This document shows positions 1 through 7,035 of a stretch of 23,053 nucleotides of DNA, one piece after another. Under the pieces are notes generated by a model, which worked only from the letters and a program-made list of their open reading frames with translations, searched no databases and was not told the origin of the DNA. The position numbers and the translations under genes were made by a program. Each line of letters opens with the position of its first letter. Positions within the stretch are counted from its first letter, which is position 1. Location of the stretch: IMG/VR virus record IMGVR_UViG_3300049827_000058, positions 1 through 23,053 of that record; one strand, given 5' to 3'. Source of the stretch: a virus.

Positions 1-285
1 AGGTGGAGGCGGCGGTGTAAACACAGGCGCAGCCACAGGTGGAGGTGCTACAGGCTCTGGTGGAGGCGTAAACACAGGAGGCGCAGGTGGAGGCTCTGGT
101 GGAGGAGGTAGATTTATACCACCAACACCACCTGTTCCATCCCATTGAAAAACAGGCGCATTGCCAGCAAAGAAATTTGAGTAGCCTTGACCACCGCCCT
201 CGATAAAGTCATCCCTAAAAAGACCGCCATTGTCTTCGTAGTTGGCATACATCGGGGTATCAGAAAGGAAAGGTCTATACATCAT
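1..285 (-). CDS. Partial proline-rich virion-region protein (3' end cut by window)
   Basis: The reading frame opens at ATG 285 and stays open to base 1, so only the first 95 codons are present. A ribosome binding site GGAGA lies just upstream of the ATG pair at 285/282. The first 55 or so residues are ordinary and rich in Gly, Asp and aromatics (for example MYRPFLSDTP, then GGGQGYSNFF). The remainder is a repetitive Pro/Ala/Val segment with units such as PPPEPVAPPP and PPVFTPPP. A proline-rich stalk or linker in a tail or virion protein is plausible from its place after the tail genes, but I do not recognise a family and the C-terminal part is missing. The next gene starts 59 bases upstream. 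Confidence 0.7.
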   Translation of the reverse strand, partial: MMYRPFLSDTPMYANYEDNGGLFRDDFIEGGGQGYSNFFAGNAPVFQWDGTGGVGGINLPPPPEPPPAPPVFTPPPEPVAPPPVAAPVFTPPPPP

Positions 286-344
286 TATCTCCATAGAGTA
301 ATGGACTGCATGATGCGTCATCCTTAGACATAATTATACCTAAA

Positions 345-1130
345 TTATCCAATAACAACATATTTGTAAGTCTTGTTAGCAGTTGAATTTGCAAAGTGGC
401 TAATAGTAGCCGTTCCCTGTCCTTGGCTACTGGCATAAACACCATTAAAAGTACCAGAGCCACCTACTAAGTTCATAGTTGCTATAACTGATGGCACAGC
501 AGGTCTTGTTGGGCTTGTGCTAGTACCATAATGTTCAATACTTACACCAGTATTTTCAGTTCTCCACATAATCTCAACGTAATCATTAGCAGCCATGTCA
601 ATAAAGAAATTCAATGCAGCAATGATATGGCTTGGGTCGCCAGCACTTTTCCTTGCAGGAGGGTGAAATCTACTGTTTGAGTTTGCGATGTTTGTACCAT
701 TCTTGCGAAACCAAATATCAACGTCATGTCCATCGTTTGTGGTGTTTTTCAGTTGAATAGAAAACTGTAAATTGTAGAGTCCTGCGTTTTTTACGTTTAA
801 TCTTGAACTATTTGATAACGTAACTCCATTAGAGAAGTCAGTTGTATTAAATGTAATTGGGTAAGCAACAGTCGTGCTAGCAGCAGTTTGGTCTGTAGAG
901 TCTTGAAACGCACCATAAGGAGCAGAATCAGCAAACGCAGCAGCCGAGTCAGGGACAAACAAGATAACGCTATCCCCACCAATCCTTCTGTCATTCAGAG
1001 TGGTAGTCGTAGCACCACCAGTAGCCAAGGTTAGCGTTCCAGTATTGTTGGTTTTGCCATCCATGATTCCACGGATAATCTCAGCAGTCTGTCGCTGATC
1101 TCCACCAAACGGAGGAAGCGTTCTAAACAT
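345..1130 (-). CDS. C1q-like jelly-roll tail or fibre protein
   Basis: 261 aa. The first 60 or so residues resemble the N-terminal part of phage tail proteins that begin with a conserved MFRTLPPFGGDQR-type segment and run on to GKTNNTGTLTLATGG. Residues from about 75 to 220 look like a C1q/TNF-type beta jelly-roll: alternating strands with the signatures LNVKNAGLYNLQFSIQLKN, DVDIWFRKNGTNI and NDYVEIMWRTENTGVSIEHY. Such domains in phages usually form trimeric receptor-binding or fibre tips. The start codon shares one base with the stop of the upstream tail gene (TAATG), and a GGGAG ribosome site precedes it, so translation is probably coupled. The fold is inferred from pattern, and the receptor-binding role from family knowledge. 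Confidence 0.72.
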   Translation of the reverse strand: MFRTLPPFGGDQRQTAEIIRGIMDGKTNNTGTLTLATGGATTTTLNDRRIGGDSVILFVPDSAAAFADSAPYGAFQDSTDQTAASTTVAYPITFNTTDFSNGVTLSNSSRLNVKNAGLYNLQFSIQLKNTTNDGHDVDIWFRKNGTNIANSNSRFHPPARKSAGDPSHIIAALNFFIDMAANDYVEIMWRTENTGVSIEHYGTSTSPTRPAVPSVIATMNLVGGSGTFNGVYASSQGQGTATISHFANSTANKTYKYVVIG

Positions 1131-2575
1131 TATCTAACTCCCTGACCTTGGAAATCTACATCCAAGGCAACAGCAGTCTTCCATTGACCAGTAGGAGTTA
1201 CTTGGAACTGGTGGAAGTTACCATTCGATCTCAGAGATACCCTGTTATCAGAATCAGCCGCCAGAGCCGTACCAAACACAGGTGCTTCACTCAATAGTGT
1301 TCTAGAAGCCACAGCCACATTAGCAGAGCCTCCATCAATCAAAGGTCTAGCAAGGGTTACTACTGATCTGCCGCCTGCATTTAGATCACCAGTTACGATA
1401 TTACCTGTAGCGTTAGCCCCGTTATAGGTAACGACATATCTGCCATTCGTACCTCCAAGGAAATACTTTCCACCCATGTAAAGAATAGAGTCCAAGCTAA
1501 CAGTCAAAGCATCAATGCTGTTAGAGATCGAATCTAGGTTTTCTAGGGTAGTTGCAGCAGTAGAAGCATCAGAGATGTAGTCAGCACCAGCATCACCATA
1601 AGTCCACTTCTTAGTGTTGAAGTTATAAATTAACAACTGTCTGTTACCAAAAGTAGTTCTAAAGTTCCAGATAATCAGCTTACGAACAGGGTCTACAGCC
1701 GCAGACATTAGATTAAACTGGCTCTCATCAGCGTTAGCAAAGAACCAACGATCTACCTTCTCTGTGCCAATCCCAATAACACTCTGACCATCGCACGAGT
1801 AAAAACCATCGTCTGACAAAAAGAAAGTGATACTTTGGACTTGAGCAATCGAGCCTGAAGCGATACATCCTTTACCACGAGAGATATTGTCAAACTGGAA
1901 AATAAACGGAGTGCCGACATAACTCATGCGGGTTATTCCCTTTTCCAAGAGAATAATTCCTACCTCACCACCACGAATCCCCATGATCTGACCGCCATCA
2001 GGAATGTCTTGGTAGTCAGATTGGGTTACTTGATCTGCAACCCATTCAGTCTCGTCATTGATACCAGACCATTGAACCCTTGATGGATAAAGAGTAGATG
2101 AAGCGTTGATAAACGCAGTCACCACAAAATCACGCACGACAGTTAAATAGCGACAGATTGGGGCGTTAGCCGATAGGTTAGCAAACGCAGTAGAAGTACC
2201 CAAAGTAAAAACCTGCATTGGGTCACTAAAGTTAGTCCCAATGATGGCATTACCGAATTGAGTAAATCTAAATCTGTCGCCATAAGCGTTAGGAGTGTAT
2301 CCACCAGACTTAGAAACATTGGTCAAAGCACCAACACCACTCACGCTAAAAATCTTAGTAGTTCCAGCAGCAAATAACTTAGTGTCGTTTGTAGGTGTTT
2401 TCCCTGCTACCAATGTAGTAAGGTCTTCAGAGGCTTGTTGTGAGAATGTAGCCGCAGTTGGGAGTGGGCCATAACCCACAGCCTGAGAGACTACGTTCTT
2501 TGCGTCAACCAAAGCACCAGTAATGCTAGGTTGGTCAGGCATCCATTCACCAAAGTTTAGTTTTGTCGTTGCCAT
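1130..2575 (-). CDS. Beta-propeller tail hub / P22 gp10-like stabilisation protein
   Basis: 481 aa. The protein is made of repeated beta segments with short aromatic and Gly turns (SRVQWSGINDETEW, LIIWNF, QLLIYNFNTKKWTYGD), as in beta-propeller tail accessory proteins that plug the portal-adaptor tube of P22/SU10-like phages. Position fits: it follows the adaptor and two small structural genes and precedes the fibre-like gene. Residues encoded at 1475-1546 (NLDSISNSIDALTVSLDS) closely resemble the N-terminus of the neighbouring repeat protein, which is unusual. Its start lies inside the end of that upstream gene (19-base overlap). I am confident that this is a tail structural protein, less so of one-to-one equivalence with gp10. 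Confidence 0.72.
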   Translation of the reverse strand: MATTKLNFGEWMPDQPSITGALVDAKNVVSQAVGYGPLPTAATFSQQASEDLTTLVAGKTPTNDTKLFAAGTTKIFSVSGVGALTNVSKSGGYTPNAYGDRFRFTQFGNAIIGTNFSDPMQVFTLGTSTAFANLSANAPICRYLTVVRDFVVTAFINASSTLYPSRVQWSGINDETEWVADQVTQSDYQDIPDGGQIMGIRGGEVGIILLEKGITRMSYVGTPFIFQFDNISRGKGCIASGSIAQVQSITFFLSDDGFYSCDGQSVIGIGTEKVDRWFFANADESQFNLMSAAVDPVRKLIIWNFRTTFGNRQLLIYNFNTKKWTYGDAGADYISDASTAATTLENLDSISNSIDALTVSLDSILYMGGKYFLGGTNGRYVVTYNGANATGNIVTGDLNAGGRSVVTLARPLIDGGSANVAVASRTLLSEAPVFGTALAADSDNRVSLRSNGNFHQFQVTPTGQWKTAVALDVDFQGQGVR

Positions 2576-3447
2576 GTGTTACTTCCTTGAGCCTGAATTG
2601 TCCAAGTATTGTCGTTAGCAGATACTGGTGTCCATGTGTTTGTGTCACTCGATACTGTTGTCCAAGTGTTTGAGTCTGTAGAAACAGGAGTCCAAGTGTT
2701 GTCGTCTTTGGGTACTGGTGTCCAGTTCTCACCAAGGATTACACCCTTTGCGGTGATCGTAGCCGTGCCAGTAATGCTACCAACTCCTGCGTATATCGCA
2801 GAGGCATTAGCAGTAACATTTCCAGTTACGTTAATACTTGCCTTACCTGCAACAACTAAACCACCATTAGCAGTAAATGTTGCGTTACCAGTAATAACCG
2901 CTACAGCATCACGCACCCTAATTGCATCAGCAGTAACAGTCGCATTACCAGTAACAGAGGCAGAACCATTAGCTATGATTCCACCTAAAGCAGTTACATT
3001 GGCATTACCAGTAATAGCCGCATTGCCAAACTGGACACGAGTTCCAATTGCCGTTACATCAGCGTTACCCGTGATACTTCCAGAGGCAAACTGAACACGA
3101 GTTCCATTTGCAGTAACTGTTGTATTAGCATCTATCGCACCAGAGCCAAACTGAACCCTAGTACCTGCACAACCAACACTAGCACTAGCACTCATGCTTG
3201 CACTAGCAAACTGAATCCTTACAGCATTAGCCGTGACTGTTGCCGTACCATTTACTGCCGCTACACCATTTTGAACCCTTACTGCGTTAGCCGTAACAGT
3301 CGCAGAAGCACTCACAGACCCATAGGCATCCCATAGGGTAACTGAGGTGGTGTAGAGTGGACTATCGAGTGTGAGTGTTAAGTCATCAATGCTAGACTTT
3401 AAATTGTCTAGCGAGTCAATTGTCCACGGAGGCAGTAAATCAGCCAT
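2557..3447 (-). CDS. Tail-region repeat protein with 20-residue and 10-residue arrays
   Basis: 296 aa with three parts. Residues 1-41 include an amphipathic segment SLDNLKSSIDDLTLTLDS. Residues 42-241 are ten tandem repeats of exactly 20 residues with consensus close to GSITGNATVTANGTRVQFA. Residues 242-291 are five tandem repeats of exactly 10 residues with consensus WTPVSxDxNT, followed by a half copy (WQRQN). Regular Val/Thr/Ala repeats suggest a beta-solenoid or similar elongated fold, and the Trp repeats may form a second, packed ladder. It sits between two structural genes: its ATG is one base beyond the preceding TGA, and its end overlaps the next start by 19 bases. Function is unknown; a tail spike, fibre or tail-shaft accessory protein is my inference. 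Confidence 0.75.
   Translation of the reverse strand: MADLLPPWTIDSLDNLKSSIDDLTLTLDSPLYTTSVTLWDAYGSVSASATVTANAVRVQNGVAAVNGTATVTANAVRIQFASASMSASASVGCAGTRVQFGSGAIDANTTVTANGTRVQFASGSITGNADVTAIGTRVQFGNAAITGNANVTALGGIIANGSASVTGNATVTADAIRVRDAVAVITGNATFTANGGLVVAGKASINVTGNVTANASAIYAGVGSITGTATITAKGVILGENWTPVPKDDNTWTPVSTDSNTWTTVSSDTNTWTPVSANDNTWTIQAQGSNTWQRQN
2575..2724 (-). repeat. 30-bp tandem coding repeat (five units)
   Basis: Five exact-length 30-bp units, each encoding ten residues of the form WTPVSxDxNT. On the plus strand units begin with TCCA at 2601, 2631, 2661 and 2691, with a partial start at 2721 and a diverged unit at the 5' side. Phase is constant and there are no spacers of other sequence. 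Confidence 0.85.
2725..3324 (-). repeat. 60-bp tandem coding repeat (ten units)
   Basis: Ten consecutive 60-bp units without a single length change, each encoding 20 residues around the core TGNATVTA. DNA identity between units is only moderate while the protein period is strict, which suggests old amplification kept in register by structure rather than recent slippage. Confidence 0.85.
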
Positions 3448-3448
3448 C

Positions 3449-3835
3449 TCACGCTAAAGTAACGCTCAATGAACCAGAGGCAATGCGAAACACATCACCA
3501 GTTGCAATAGTCTTAGAAGCGTCTAGTGGTGTGTGATACAGCAAGTTACCTGTAGTCAAAGCATCACGGATTCCAATGTGAGTAATCGTGCCCCATGAGC
3601 CACCAGCTTGAGGAAACTCAACAGCCGCAGAGTTGGTAGTCGCACCATTGCTAGGCGCACCAAAAGTCACAGCTTGACGAGCATACGATGTACCAGAACA
3701 CTCAGTTCCAGTATCAGCATCAGTTGGGTCAGAAGTGTACAAAGCCACATACACAGTCGTTGGTGCTGTGTAGCTAGTTGCTCTCAAAGTTACGTTGATA
3801 AGAGCATTTTCCAAATAATTGCTTAATTCAGCCAT
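3449..3835 (-). CDS. Small phage structural protein (phiHSIC gp80-like family)
   Basis: 128 aa. The sequence runs NYLENALINVTLRATSY, then VYVALYTSDPTDADTG, SYARQAVTF, VEFPQAGG, ITHIGIRDA and GDVFRIASGSLSVTL. This order of short motifs is typical of a widespread all-beta phage tail/neck protein family that I recall as gp80-like. The role is structural and probably at the neck or tail, but is not established in detail. AAGGTG precedes the ATG by five bases. It lies between the adaptor gene (stop 3840) and the repeat protein, in the same co-directional run. Confidence 0.7.
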   Translation of the reverse strand: MAELSNYLENALINVTLRATSYTAPTTVYVALYTSDPTDADTGTECSGTSYARQAVTFGAPSNGATTNSAAVEFPQAGGSWGTITHIGIRDALTTGNLLYHTPLDASKTIATGDVFRIASGSLSVTLA

Positions 3836-3839
3836 AGTT

Positions 3840-4460
3840 TCACCTTGCAGTAAGTTTCATTGCTAATGGGACACCAGAGTACTGAGTATTCTCATCAGAC
3901 CTAGTGAGAGAGGAAATCGCACGATCGTACATAGAACCCCATGTATTGACACGACCATCGTTCATTAAATACGGCTCTGCCTCAAGCAAAGCAGCATAAA
4001 GTAGTGCGTCAGGTGCAACAGTTAAAAACACATTAGATGCGTTTGTACTAGACATATATGCAGGAGCAGAATAGTACAAGAGTCTTAGTGTGTAAACGCC
4101 ATCAGGAGGAGGCGACATTAGAAACTCGTTAGCCAAGATTGTGTAAGACTTAGGAACACCAACTTCTGATGCTCTTGGGTCATTAGACAATGCAGAGGGG
4201 CTAGAGTAACTCAATGGTTGAATTGGGTTTGTCAAAACAACAAAATCACGAATCTCTAAAAAGTCGCTAGGCACTTCAACAGTTGAGTCACCAGATACTG
4301 TAGCCGTTGTTACAGACTTGAGCATTTGACGAACACGCAGTTCTCTACGCAGACGATTCTCAGCAAATGTAATGAAGTCTGGAATCTGGTTAGTCAGATC
4401 AGACCGAGCCAAGTAACCTGCAATCGAGATCTTTAAATCAGAGTATGTTGCGAAACTCAT
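3840..4460 (-). CDS. SU10-type head-tail adaptor protein
   Basis: 206 aa. The N-terminus (SFATYSDLKISIAGYLARSD), the following PDFITFAENRLRRELRVRQM and the downstream VPSDFLEIRDFV are hallmark segments of the phage SU10/P22 gp4-like adaptor family. This protein forms a dodecameric ring under the portal and extends the DNA channel. Length fits the family. Its ATG overlaps the stop of the 101-aa gene (ATGA), indicating coupling. Position after the capsid gene and before tail genes supports the call. Confidence 0.85.
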   Translation of the reverse strand: MSFATYSDLKISIAGYLARSDLTNQIPDFITFAENRLRRELRVRQMLKSVTTATVSGDSTVEVPSDFLEIRDFVVLTNPIQPLSYSSPSALSNDPRASEVGVPKSYTILANEFLMSPPPDGVYTLRLLYYSAPAYMSSTNASNVFLTVAPDALLYAALLEAEPYLMNDGRVNTWGSMYDRAISSLTRSDENTQYSGVPLAMKLTAR

Positions 4461-4762
4461 ACTACTCCTGTCCTAGTGCGCCATGCACGATTCATTGGGT
4501 CATTCAACCAAGCAGCAAAACGCTTGTCATCAAGAACAGCAAAGCCACGCATGATGCCTTGTTTGTTTAGATCATCAATCACAGTCATTGGGATAGATGC
4601 GACCTTGTTGCCAAACAGTTCGTCAGACCATCTTGCACGTTCATCAAAGGAGTTATATTCATTTTTATTCTGCTCAACAATGTCTGAAACATCTTGACGA
4701 GTTTGAATAACGATGCCGCCCTCACCATCAGCATGAACAGCAGTTTGTTTAAAGTTTTGCAT
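4457..4762 (-). CDS. Small conserved structural-region protein
   Basis: 101 aa, not assigned to a function. Notable segments are GGIVIQTRQDVSDIVEQNK, ERARWSDELFGNKVASIP and GFAVLDDKRFAAWLNDP; the last resembles a small globular unit found in head genes of related phages. It is the first gene after the capsid-gene terminator and lies directly before the adaptor gene with an ATGA overlap. No convincing Shine-Dalgarno sequence precedes its ATG (the upstream bases are AATTAAGCT). A possible extended -10 box lies only six bases upstream, so the message could start at or near the ATG; this is speculative. Confidence 0.7.
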   Translation of the reverse strand: MQNFKQTAVHADGEGGIVIQTRQDVSDIVEQNKNEYNSFDERARWSDELFGNKVASIPMTVIDDLNKQGIMRGFAVLDDKRFAAWLNDPMNRAWRTRTGVV

Positions 4763-4768
4763 AGCTTA

Positions 4769-4777
4769 ATTCTAACA
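4769..4777 (-). promoter_or_regulatory. Possible extended -10 promoter for the adaptor/tail unit
   Basis: On the minus strand the bases TGTTAGAAT form a TGn extended -10 with TAGAAT (5 of 6 matches to TATAAT), six bases before the ATG at 4762 and immediately beyond the capsid terminator. No good -35 box is seen (the best is TTTTCT, 3 of 6). The location makes sense for restarting transcription after the terminator, but the evidence is thin. Confidence 0.25.
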
Positions 4778-4787
4778 GTTTGGCTAG

Positions 4788-4826
4788 AAAAGAAAATGCC
4801 CCAGAGGTTTAAGTCTGAGGCATTTT
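4788..4826 (-). terminator. Rho-independent terminator after the major capsid gene
   Basis: The arms are 4793-4805 and 4814-4826 with an 8-base loop. In the minus-strand RNA the 13-base stem (AAAAUGCCUCAGA with UCUGGGGCAUUUU) pairs fully through one G-U pair and is followed by UUUU-C-UUUU (complement of 4788-4796). In plus-strand RNA the same position is an A-C mismatch, so the hairpin favours leftward transcription, the direction of the capsid gene. Confidence 0.75.
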
Positions 4827-4842
4827 TCGGAGTTACCTTAAA

Positions 4843-5793
4843 TTAAGGTGTGAGGTCGGCAATGATGCCATGTGCAGCTTCGTTACGAACTTCCAATGTG
4901 TACTCGCACAGCAACTGTGTAGACTCATTGTCACCAGTAACAGCCAACTCGTTGGTCTGGAAAGGGCGCAAGTAAGCGATAGCAGCCATGTCGGGGTCAA
5001 GCACAAATGCTGTCTCATCGCATGAGTTGGTAGAAGTCATGAAACGGTTAGGCACAACAGAAACTGTACCGAAATCGCTCAAATAGACATCAGCCGCACC
5101 AATGATGGTGGTAGGAGCATTTGAGGGGGCCATGAAGCGTTGAGCAGCGATACCAGCAAAAGCAGAAACAACTTGCTTGTGTGCAGGGTTGACCATCAAC
5201 ACTTTAGGATTGCCACCAGCAGCGTAGACTTGACGAATAACAGTTTTCAACAATGCTTCGTCAAAGGTGCGGTTTGTACCATTTCCACGAGCAGTTGTAC
5301 CCAAGTTACCAGCAGTACCAGAAGTACCACCAGAGAAGTTGGTGTTCAACCATGCTTGCAGACCACCCAATTTACGAGCAGTAGTAGAGTTGCCGTTAGC
5401 AGCAACTTGGTTGCTCAACACAGAAGTTTCCATGTCACGCTTGATTTCGCTAGAAGCCTTAGCCAACTGATAAGCCTTTTCAGACTTACGACCAGCTTTG
5501 TCAACAGCGTTCAAAGTGCCAGAAATCTTTACAGTTTTCTGTGCAATCTGGCAGCGGTTGCCAACACGGGTAGTTGGAGACATAGTTGCGTCAGAAGCGG
5601 TGTCGCCTTCAACAGCAAAGTTTGACAAAGTGGCGGCTGCCAAAGAGTCGGTTTGCCACTCGTGCAGAACAGCAGTAGCTTTGGTTTTACCTACAGACGA
5701 AAAAAATGGGGTTTCTGTTGGTGAAATCGAATAAATAACATCCGAAAGGTCTTCACGCATACCGATTGCGGTATATGTTTGATATGTAGGCAT
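4843..5793 (-). CDS. Major capsid protein, SU10/DUF5309 type (HK97 fold)
   Basis: 316 aa. The N-terminus (MPTYQTYTAIGMREDLSDVI, then ISPTETPFFSSVGKTKA and HEWQTDSLA) matches the DUF5309/SU10 major head protein family closely, as do the later NPAHKQVVSAFAG and the C-terminal CEYTLEVRNEAAHGI. The family adopts the HK97 fold and forms the icosahedral shell. The gene follows its scaffold by 16 bases, has a GGAG ribosome site seven bases before ATG, and is closed by a strong terminator. Both order and sequence agree. Confidence 0.92.
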   Translation of the reverse strand: MPTYQTYTAIGMREDLSDVIYSISPTETPFFSSVGKTKATAVLHEWQTDSLAAATLSNFAVEGDTASDATMSPTTRVGNRCQIAQKTVKISGTLNAVDKAGRKSEKAYQLAKASSEIKRDMETSVLSNQVAANGNSTTARKLGGLQAWLNTNFSGGTSGTAGNLGTTARGNGTNRTFDEALLKTVIRQVYAAGGNPKVLMVNPAHKQVVSAFAGIAAQRFMAPSNAPTTIIGAADVYLSDFGTVSVVPNRFMTSTNSCDETAFVLDPDMAAIAYLRPFQTNELAVTGDNESTQLLCEYTLEVRNEAAHGIIADLTP

Positions 5794-5809
5794 AATTTAC
5801 TCCAAAAAT

Positions 5810-6733
5810 TTAAAAGAATCGTTCAAATGCTTTGGCAGCGTCTGAGACTTTTCCTGTCTCACGCAACCTTTGCATCGCTTGTTTGTCACTTGATGACTTA
5901 GTAGGAGGGGCAGAAGTTCCTGATCGCATCATCTTAGGAGCAGCTTGAAGTTTCTTGTTTACCTCTGGCTTGCTCTTTTGAAGTTGCGCGTACTTCATTC
6001 CGTTATACAAAGTCACCACAGCACGACTGTCATATAGTTGACTGAGTTCTTGGTCAGTCCACCCAACAGACTTCGCATAGTCACGGATTTGTTTCCGAAC
6101 CGCATCACCCTGTGGCGTAGCTAACTCAGGAATCAAACTGGTTAACTTCTCAGATTCTTGACGGAGATGGTTTTGCAAAGAGGCATGATGCTCAGATTGT
6201 TGCTGTTGGGCAAGTCTTTGCTGTTCCTGTCTAACTACTGCTAATTGCTTCTCACGCTGACTCTGTTCAGCAACCGCCACGGCATAGCCAATGGGGTCTG
6301 TTTCCTTTAGAACATCTAAGTTAACACCCTGATCTTGCTGCGTAAGGAAGCTATCCAACGCTTGCAACTTCTGGGCATACGCTTGTCGCTCTTGTTTCAC
6401 ATACTCTAAGTGTTGACGTTCAGCTTCAAGAGCTTTACGTTGTTCAGCTAGAGCCTGAGACTTTTTAGTGTAATCTGCACCTTGTTGATAACCCTTAATG
6501 AGTTCGTCAAGTTCTACCTCAACTTCCTCACCACTTGCCTTGACTTTATATCTAGGCTTAGGCTCCTCAGATTCCTCCGAGTATTCAACTTCATCAGTCT
6601 CTTGTTGGTCTTCTAGTTGACCTTCGGCTTGGCCTTGTTCGGCTTCCTCAGAATCACCCATCATCCCTTCAAACGCTGAAGCGGCTTGGTTTACATCTAG
6701 GCTTTCACTCCCGCTTGGGTTGGTGTTTTCCAT
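5810..6733 (-). CDS. Capsid scaffold protein
   Basis: 307 aa. An acidic, disordered N-terminus (EESEEPKPRYKVK follows a Glu/Gln/Asp-rich run) leads to the segment VKASGEEVEVELDELIKGYQ, which is typical of phage scaffolds. A long Gln/Glu/Lys/Ala coiled coil follows over roughly residues 85-195. The C-terminus is basic and ends in a short helical pair (MQRLRETGKVSDAAKAFERF), as scaffolds use to bind the capsid protein. It lies directly before the capsid gene. There is no visible protease, so scaffold exit is more likely than cleavage, as in P22; that last point is inference. Confidence 0.85.
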   Translation of the reverse strand: MENTNPSGSESLDVNQAASAFEGMMGDSEEAEQGQAEGQLEDQQETDEVEYSEESEEPKPRYKVKASGEEVEVELDELIKGYQQGADYTKKSQALAEQRKALEAERQHLEYVKQERQAYAQKLQALDSFLTQQDQGVNLDVLKETDPIGYAVAVAEQSQREKQLAVVRQEQQRLAQQQQSEHHASLQNHLRQESEKLTSLIPELATPQGDAVRKQIRDYAKSVGWTDQELSQLYDSRAVVTLYNGMKYAQLQKSKPEVNKKLQAAPKMMRSGTSAPPTKSSSDKQAMQRLRETGKVSDAAKAFERFF

Positions 6734-6751
6734 TTGTCATCTCAAAAATCG

Positions 6752-6791
6752 CTAGAAACCTTCTAGACGGAGGTGTGGTTTTTATACCACA
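6752..6791 (-). promoter_or_regulatory. Two tandem hairpins with an embedded possible extended -10 box
   Basis: The 62-base gap before the scaffold gene holds two perfect inverted repeats: CTAGAA/TTCTAG (6752-6757 and 6761-6766, 3-base loop) and TGTGGT/ACCACA (6774-6779 and 6786-6791, 6-base loop). On the minus strand the second contains TGGTATAAA, an extended -10 candidate, without a convincing -35. The structures could be a processing site, a weak terminator, or a promoter for scaffold and capsid. Confidence 0.4.
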
Positions 6792-6795
6792 GAAA

Positions 6796-7035
6796 TCAAA
6801 GTATCTTCCACTTTTTCTCTTTGATTAAAGTTTCCGAGGCCAAGCCTTCTAGGTGTCCTGTAATCAAGTCGATTGTCTTGATATGTCGGTAAGCATCTTC
6901 TCTTACACCTATATCACTACTATTTGTGTTAATTATCACACTAATCTGTTCTTTTTTCAAATTATCTATGACTTCTTTGAAAAAGTCATCGTTTAACAGA
7001 TTCTTAGCCCATTGAGCCTTGAGGTGTTTGTCCAT
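6796..7035 (-). CDS. Small conserved protein between internal protein and scaffold genes
   Basis: 79 aa from ATG 7035 (MDKHLKAQWAKNLLNDDFF). The frame can be extended to a TTG at 7056 for 86 aa, but that start has no better ribosome site. The protein is mostly helical and charged, with LKKEQISVIINT and AYRHIKTIDLITGHLEGL, and ends Lys-rich. Small helical proteins of this kind are commonly found before the scaffold in related phages, but I know no function. The start lies inside the end of the preceding 473-aa gene (32-base overlap). The region is AT-richer than its neighbours. Confidence 0.65.
   Translation of the reverse strand: MDKHLKAQWAKNLLNDDFFKEVIDNLKKEQISVIINTNSSDIGVREDAYRHIKTIDLITGHLEGLASETLIKEKKWKIL

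Noticed and set aside
1-285. Collagen-like protein
   Set aside because: The repeat is Pro-rich (PPPEP, PPVFTPPP) without Gly at every third residue.
2575-2724. 30-bp repeats that resemble a CRISPR array
   Set aside because: The units are directly adjacent with no spacers and keep a coding frame; they are protein repeats.
2609-3094. Plus-strand 161-codon open frame
   Set aside because: It is the antisense of the repeat gene; its repetitive Val/Pro/Ala content comes from the repeat on the other strand and it has no ribosome site.
5140-5625. Plus-strand 161-codon open frame over the capsid gene
   Set aside because: It is antisense to a well-supported capsid gene, with Ser/Thr-rich low-information sequence and no family likeness.
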